Assembly: GCA_000151295.1 (NCBI GenBank)
Contig: GG745366.1
Coordinates: 173,213-203,532 of the forward strand
Length of the DNA stretch: 30,320 nucleotides
Source of the DNA: Allomyces macrogynus ATCC 38327
Lineage: Eukaryota > Blastocladiomycota > Blastocladiomycetes > Blastocladiales > Blastocladiaceae
Direction: 5' to 3'
Numbering within the stretch: position 1 is the stretch's first letter; each line of letters starts with the position of its first letter. Under the pieces are notes generated by a model that saw only the letters and a list, made by a program, of their open reading frames with translations, did not search any database and was not told where the DNA came from. Shown piece after piece: positions 26,862 through 30,320 of the stretch. Position numbers and translations under genes: made by a program.

Positions 26862-28395
26862 ATGGACACCGCACCAAGCATGCTCCGCCCCGCTGTGGCC
26901 GCCACCACCGCCGCCGTCGCCTCCCTCGCCTCGGCGCTCTCCACGGCCACCACCGTCGCGCGGCAGCGCCCCTGGGCCGCGGCCAGTCTCGCCGCCGGCA
27001 CGCTTACACTACTGTACCTGCTGTCCACATCGCGCAGCTCGTCGGATGACGCTGCCTTCAAGCGAGCATTGCGGCGGCAAAAGCGCGCGCGGTCGCGGCA
27101 ATCCACGGCCACTGCGGCGAGGTCGGCCGGGGACGCCGATGACGACGGTATGGCCGCCGAAGCGCGCGTCATGGAAGAGATTGTGAGTGCGCCCATTCCG
27201 ACAGCACCCGAGGCACGCGAGCGGTTCTTCCAAGAGTATGTCGCGCGCGGCGAGGCGCTTGTCGAGCAAGGTACTATCCGGACGTTCAATCGCTGTGGCT
27301 GGCCCGTCGCTCACCTCCCCCACGACGACCAGGCCCCAATCACTACAACCTCGCCGCGGCGTGCTTCTATACGGCACTCAAAGTGTACCCCGCCCCGACC
27401 GAACTTGTGCACCTGTATCAGCAAACGCTCCCCGATGCCGTCTTCGCGGCGGTCCTGGCCCTCGTCTCGGCCGAGGCCGCACACCGGCACGCCGCGTACT
27501 ACGCGCACTTCCCGCCCGCATCCCTCCGGACGCGCATCAGCATCGCCGAATCCCCCGCGCCGGACGGGTCCCGCACCATCCGGCGTGTCCTCGTCGCGGC
27601 GACCGACATCCCGCGCGGGACACCGATCTTTGCGGAAACCGCGCTTGCCGCGTGCCCGTCCCCCGCGGCGCTGGAGGCAGGGACACATTGCGCGTTTTGT
27701 CTCGCGCGGATCACCGCTAACTCGCAACACGTCGACCCGCGGTCGCCGCTGGTCTACTGCTCCCCCGCGTGCGAAGTCACGTCATGGGACCTGTTTGACG
27801 CGCACATCTTCGCGACTGGCGACGCCGGCCGCGCGCTCGTCGTCGCGTGCGTCCGCGACGGGACGGCGGTCCCGCTGCTGGCTGCGCGCGTGCTGGCGCG
27901 AATGACACGCGACGAGCAGCGCGCGGCCCTTTCGAGTGGTGAAACCCCGGCGTACGGCGTCTGGGACCACGTCGACCGGTGGCGGTACGTCGAGTCGGCC
28001 GACGCGACGGATGGCGCGCATGCGGCGTTGGTGCGGGGCGGCGGTTGCGGCACACGTCCCCGCCGCGGCCGAGTTTGTGACGGTGGAGCGGTACGCGGTG
28101 TTGAAGGGGAGGGTGGAGTACAATGCGTATGGCAAGGAGGGGAGGGGGGTGGAAAGGTGGTATGGACGAGGGGGTCGCGCTGTTTCCGGTGCTCGCGTAC
28201 GCGGCGCACGCGTGCGACGCGAATGCGCGGGTGGTGGTGGGGAAGGGTGGGGAAAACGGGCCGGTCGTGACGGTGGTGGCGACGCGGGATGTGCGCAAGG
28301 GCGAGCCGCTGACGGTCGCGTACGCAGTGGGGGACGGGCATGTGGCGGGGTTGCGGGATGGGTGGAGCCTCGAGTGCGATTGCGCGGCCGAATAG
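26862..28395 (+). CDS. Tom20 mitochondrial import receptor fused to a SMYD-like SET domain (two +1 frame breaks)
   Basis: Exon 1 is 26862-27270 and exon 2 begins at 27333 after a 62-nt intron. The N-terminus is Tom20: a hydrophobic anchor (about residues 38-55), then the basic FKRALRRQKRAR, then the receptor domain (PTAPEARERFFQEYVARGE, LAAACFYTALKVYPAPTEL and LYQQTLPDAVFAAVL). It runs directly into a SMYD-type SET region: RRVLVAATDIPRGTPIF, a MYND-like Cys set (CAFC, VYCSPAC), VEYNAYG, VALFPVLAYAAHACDANA (the NHSC.PN equivalent), RKGEPLTVAYA and a terminal LECDC. The frame changes twice by +1, in a GGGG run near 28038 and a G-rich run near 28140-28150; coding character and SET motifs continue across both. 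These are either sequence errors or real disabling mutations. A 152-nt intron (donor GTACGT at 27985) could bypass both but would delete the conserved NAYG segment. Confidence 0.8.
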
Positions 28396-28585
28396 AGATG
28401 GCCGGCCGTGATAAATTGAAATATGGGACTCTCACTTCGCTTGCACGGTGTTTTTGCTGTGTCAGTGGACACGGTGGTGGACGAGCGCGACGTGGTGGTT
28501 GCGGGTGTGGTGCTTCAAGTCTCAAACCAAGTCTGGAGACGCGTGCCATCTCGAGTGATAAAAACATTGATGATAAATTACTTTA

Positions 28586-28608
28586 CCCTCCCTCCTCCCC
28601 TCCCTCCC
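28586..28608 (-). other. G-quadruplex-capable purine tract between convergent genes
   Basis: On the minus strand, five runs of three or four G lie within 28608-28586, inside a longer pure-purine stretch reaching about 28622. It starts about 20 nt past the stop of the Pro/Ala-rich gene, so it lies in that gene's 3' UTR, much like the tract after the epimerase stop. Confidence 0.55.
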
Positions 28609-28639
28609 TCCTCTCCTCTCCTCACTATAAACACTCCAC

Positions 28640-30204
28640 TCAACTAGCAACCCTCGCCGCGCCCACCCCCGGCTGCTGCTGCTCCGGCGGCGACCTCGCC
28701 TGCCCCAATCTCGTACTACTCCCACCGCGCACCATCAGCGGCGACGACCGCGGCGCCGCAGCCGGCGTCATCCGCGGACTCGTCCCCGCGACCAGCTGCG
28801 CGAGTGCCGGCAACCGCGGCAGCGCCACGGGCCGCGCGTCGTCGTCCAGCGCACGGACGGGCGCCAGGTGCACGTCCTCGTCGACGTCCTCGGGATCGCT
28901 CGGCGCGTCAGATAAAGCGGGTGGAATCGCGGCGGCGGCAATGTCTTCGACGACAGTCGCGGCGGTGTCGGACCGCATGTGCAAAGCGCTCGACGCCGAG
29001 GATCGGGCCTGTGGGCAGCCGTGGCTGCGGTTGCGGCGTGGAAACCATGGTGGGTGGTCGCGTGTACGTGCGGTGACGACGAGCCCGTGGATGATGCGGC
29101 GCGGCGGCAATAGGCGCGGCCGGGGTCAGCGTGGGCGTCGGGATCCGCGCGGGACGAGCGGCCGGGAACCCCGCTGCGGTGGGCGCGTAGTGTTGCGCGT
29201 GCGGCATCGCGGTCACGGCCGGATCGAACAGGGCCGGCACGTGCGTGGGGCCCGCGCGACGGCGTCGCCGTCGAAAAAACAGTCGGCGCCGGCGCCGGGG
29301 TTGCGACCGCAGGGGGCCAGGGCGTTGTGATCGACGAAGCTGACGGCGCGCGGTCGTGCCACGGGCTCAGGTACGCGGCGGCCGGGTCGGCGACCATCGT
29401 GGTCGCGTCGGCGGCCACGGCAGCGCCAACGGGCGGGTACATCCCGTGCACCGCCGCGGCCGCGGGCCATCTCGGCAAGGTGTCGGTTGCGAGCGTTGGC
29501 GACGCGAGCGGGGTTGGGTCTGGCGACTGAATGCCCCAGGCTGGCACTTGCTGCGGTGCGGGGGCCGCGTGCGCGTGGAACGCACCGTTTGGTGGTCTCG
29601 GCACGGGCGCGGGTGCCGGCGCCGGATAGAATCCCGGGTACTGTGCGAGCAACGAGTAGACGGCCGGCGCGGGCGCCGCGAAATGCATGTCCGACCGTGA
29701 CCGCGCGCGTGCGGGCGGCCCTGGCGGTGGCTGTGGGTGCGGGTGCGGATCCGAAACGGGCGGCGCGACGGGCGCCCATGTCGCGAGCGCGAGACACGCT
29801 TCGGCGGCGGCCGCAACGGGGGCGTTCGACTCGTCGTGTCCGTCGGTGCGCGACCGGAGAAAGTGAGTTGGCGCGCCTCTCGCGGCCGCTGGATCGGCAA
29901 CAGCAAGGTGTCGCGGCACGTCGTCATCGGTCTCGGCACTGGCTGCGTCGATTGGCGGAACGACAACAGCCGCAGCGGTCGAGCGCTGGCACGGCGTTGC
30001 GGAGGGCACATGCAGCTTCACAGCTCCGTCGCGCGTCTTGACGGTCCGCGGGATCAGCGGCGTGCACCACGTCGGTCTCGCGCGCGACGGCGGTGCGAGC
30101 TGCGCGTTCACAGGCGCGACCACCTCGTCCAACAACCGTTTCGCGAGCGCGTTCAAGTCGGGCACAGCGCGTGCGCGCGCATAGGCCTCGTGCAGAGCAC
30201 GCAT
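28640..30204 (-). CDS. Pro/Ala-rich low-complexity protein, model uncertain
   Basis: I do not recognise this protein. The main model is 30204-29068 spliced to 29008-28640 (59-nt intron, GTAC donor, CACAG acceptor, phase 0), about 500 residues. The first 40 residues form a helical segment (EAYARARAVPDLNALAKRL); the rest is Pro/Ala/His-rich and probably disordered, with an acidic patch in the last exon (SDPEDVDEDVHL). The frame stays open upstream of the ATG to about 30289 (YTYSDADAAYYGTG), so the true start may be in another exon beyond the window. Between about 29260 and 29010 a different frame has the better codon bias and composition (AMPHAQHYAPTAAG), while the modelled frame turns Arg-rich, suggesting a +1 frame break. 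The composition would suit a transcriptional or RNA-granule protein, but no function is assigned. Confidence 0.4.
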
Positions 30205-30320
30205 GCGGCGGTTAATCGCGCGCGCGAGCGCATGCGCGCCGGCACGACCCGTCCCGTAGTACGCCGCGTCAGCGTCCGAGTAAGTGTAGCGTCAGCGACC
30301 GACTCTACGGTGCAGCCTCG

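Noticed and set aside
27936..29330. 464-codon plus-strand frame
   Set aside because: Only its first part (about 28040-28140) coincides with the SET region of the Tom20 fusion. Beyond that it crosses intergenic DNA and the antisense of the Pro/Ala-rich gene.

Overview
The window is eukaryotic, GC-rich and gene-dense. It holds about 16 well-supported protein genes, a few weak candidates and one tRNA-like remnant. Most genes carry short GT..AG introns of roughly 50-180 nt, typically with GTACGT/GTGCGT donors and CAG/TAG acceptors. The gene set points to a fungus: a GCN4-type bZIP, a probable Rxt2-like Sin3/Rpd3L subunit, Tom20, a vestigial-methyltransferase mitochondrial TFB and Etr1/MECR. A vasohibin-type tubulin carboxypeptidase and an ecdysoneless (ECD) homologue suggest an early-diverging, probably zoosporic (chytrid-like) fungus rather than a yeast or mould. 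The lineage is an inference from gene content; no marker was compared with a database.

Layout: 1-4.8 kb, bZIP factor (+), ribulose-5-phosphate 3-epimerase (+), cytochrome b5 (-), vasohibin (+). 4.8-11.3 kb, the least certain stretch: an unrecognised spliced minus-strand candidate, a secreted Thr/Val-rich protein (-), a coiled-coil protein (+), then 1.6 kb with a decayed 63-bp repeat, a small basic ORF and an 18-bp tandem repeat. 11.3-17.1 kb, three minus-strand genes: Rxt2-like protein, class-3-type aldehyde dehydrogenase, and an M20 dipeptidase of the CNDP2/Dug1 type. 17.6 kb, a broken tRNA-Gly-like sequence. 17.8-26.4 kb, housekeeping genes packed in alternating orientation: mitochondrial transcription factor B (+), proteasome alpha (PSMA7 type) (-), RNA polymerase II subunit Rpb7 (+), ECD (-), mitochondrial enoyl reductase (+), ALKBH8-like RRM-AlkB (-). 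26.9-30.3 kb, a Tom20 receptor fused to a SMYD-like SET domain (+) and a Pro/Ala-rich protein (-).

Functional themes: several genes act at or in the mitochondrion (Tom20-SET, TFB, enoyl reductase). Others serve redox and lipid metabolism (cytochrome b5, aldehyde dehydrogenase), peptide or glutathione turnover (dipeptidase, proteasome), transcription (bZIP, Rxt2-like, Rpb7, ECD) and tRNA wobble modification (ALKBH8-like). No operon, CRISPR array, intact transposon or viral gene was seen. No dedicated new defence or biosynthetic system is evident. The most notable items are the Tom20-SET fusion with two +1 frame breaks in G-runs, the vasohibin, the very short exons (12, 13 and 32 nt), the 67-bp ECD/enoyl-reductase intergenic region, and the truncated tRNA. 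All splice models were deduced by eye from reading frame, splice consensus and remembered family sequences.
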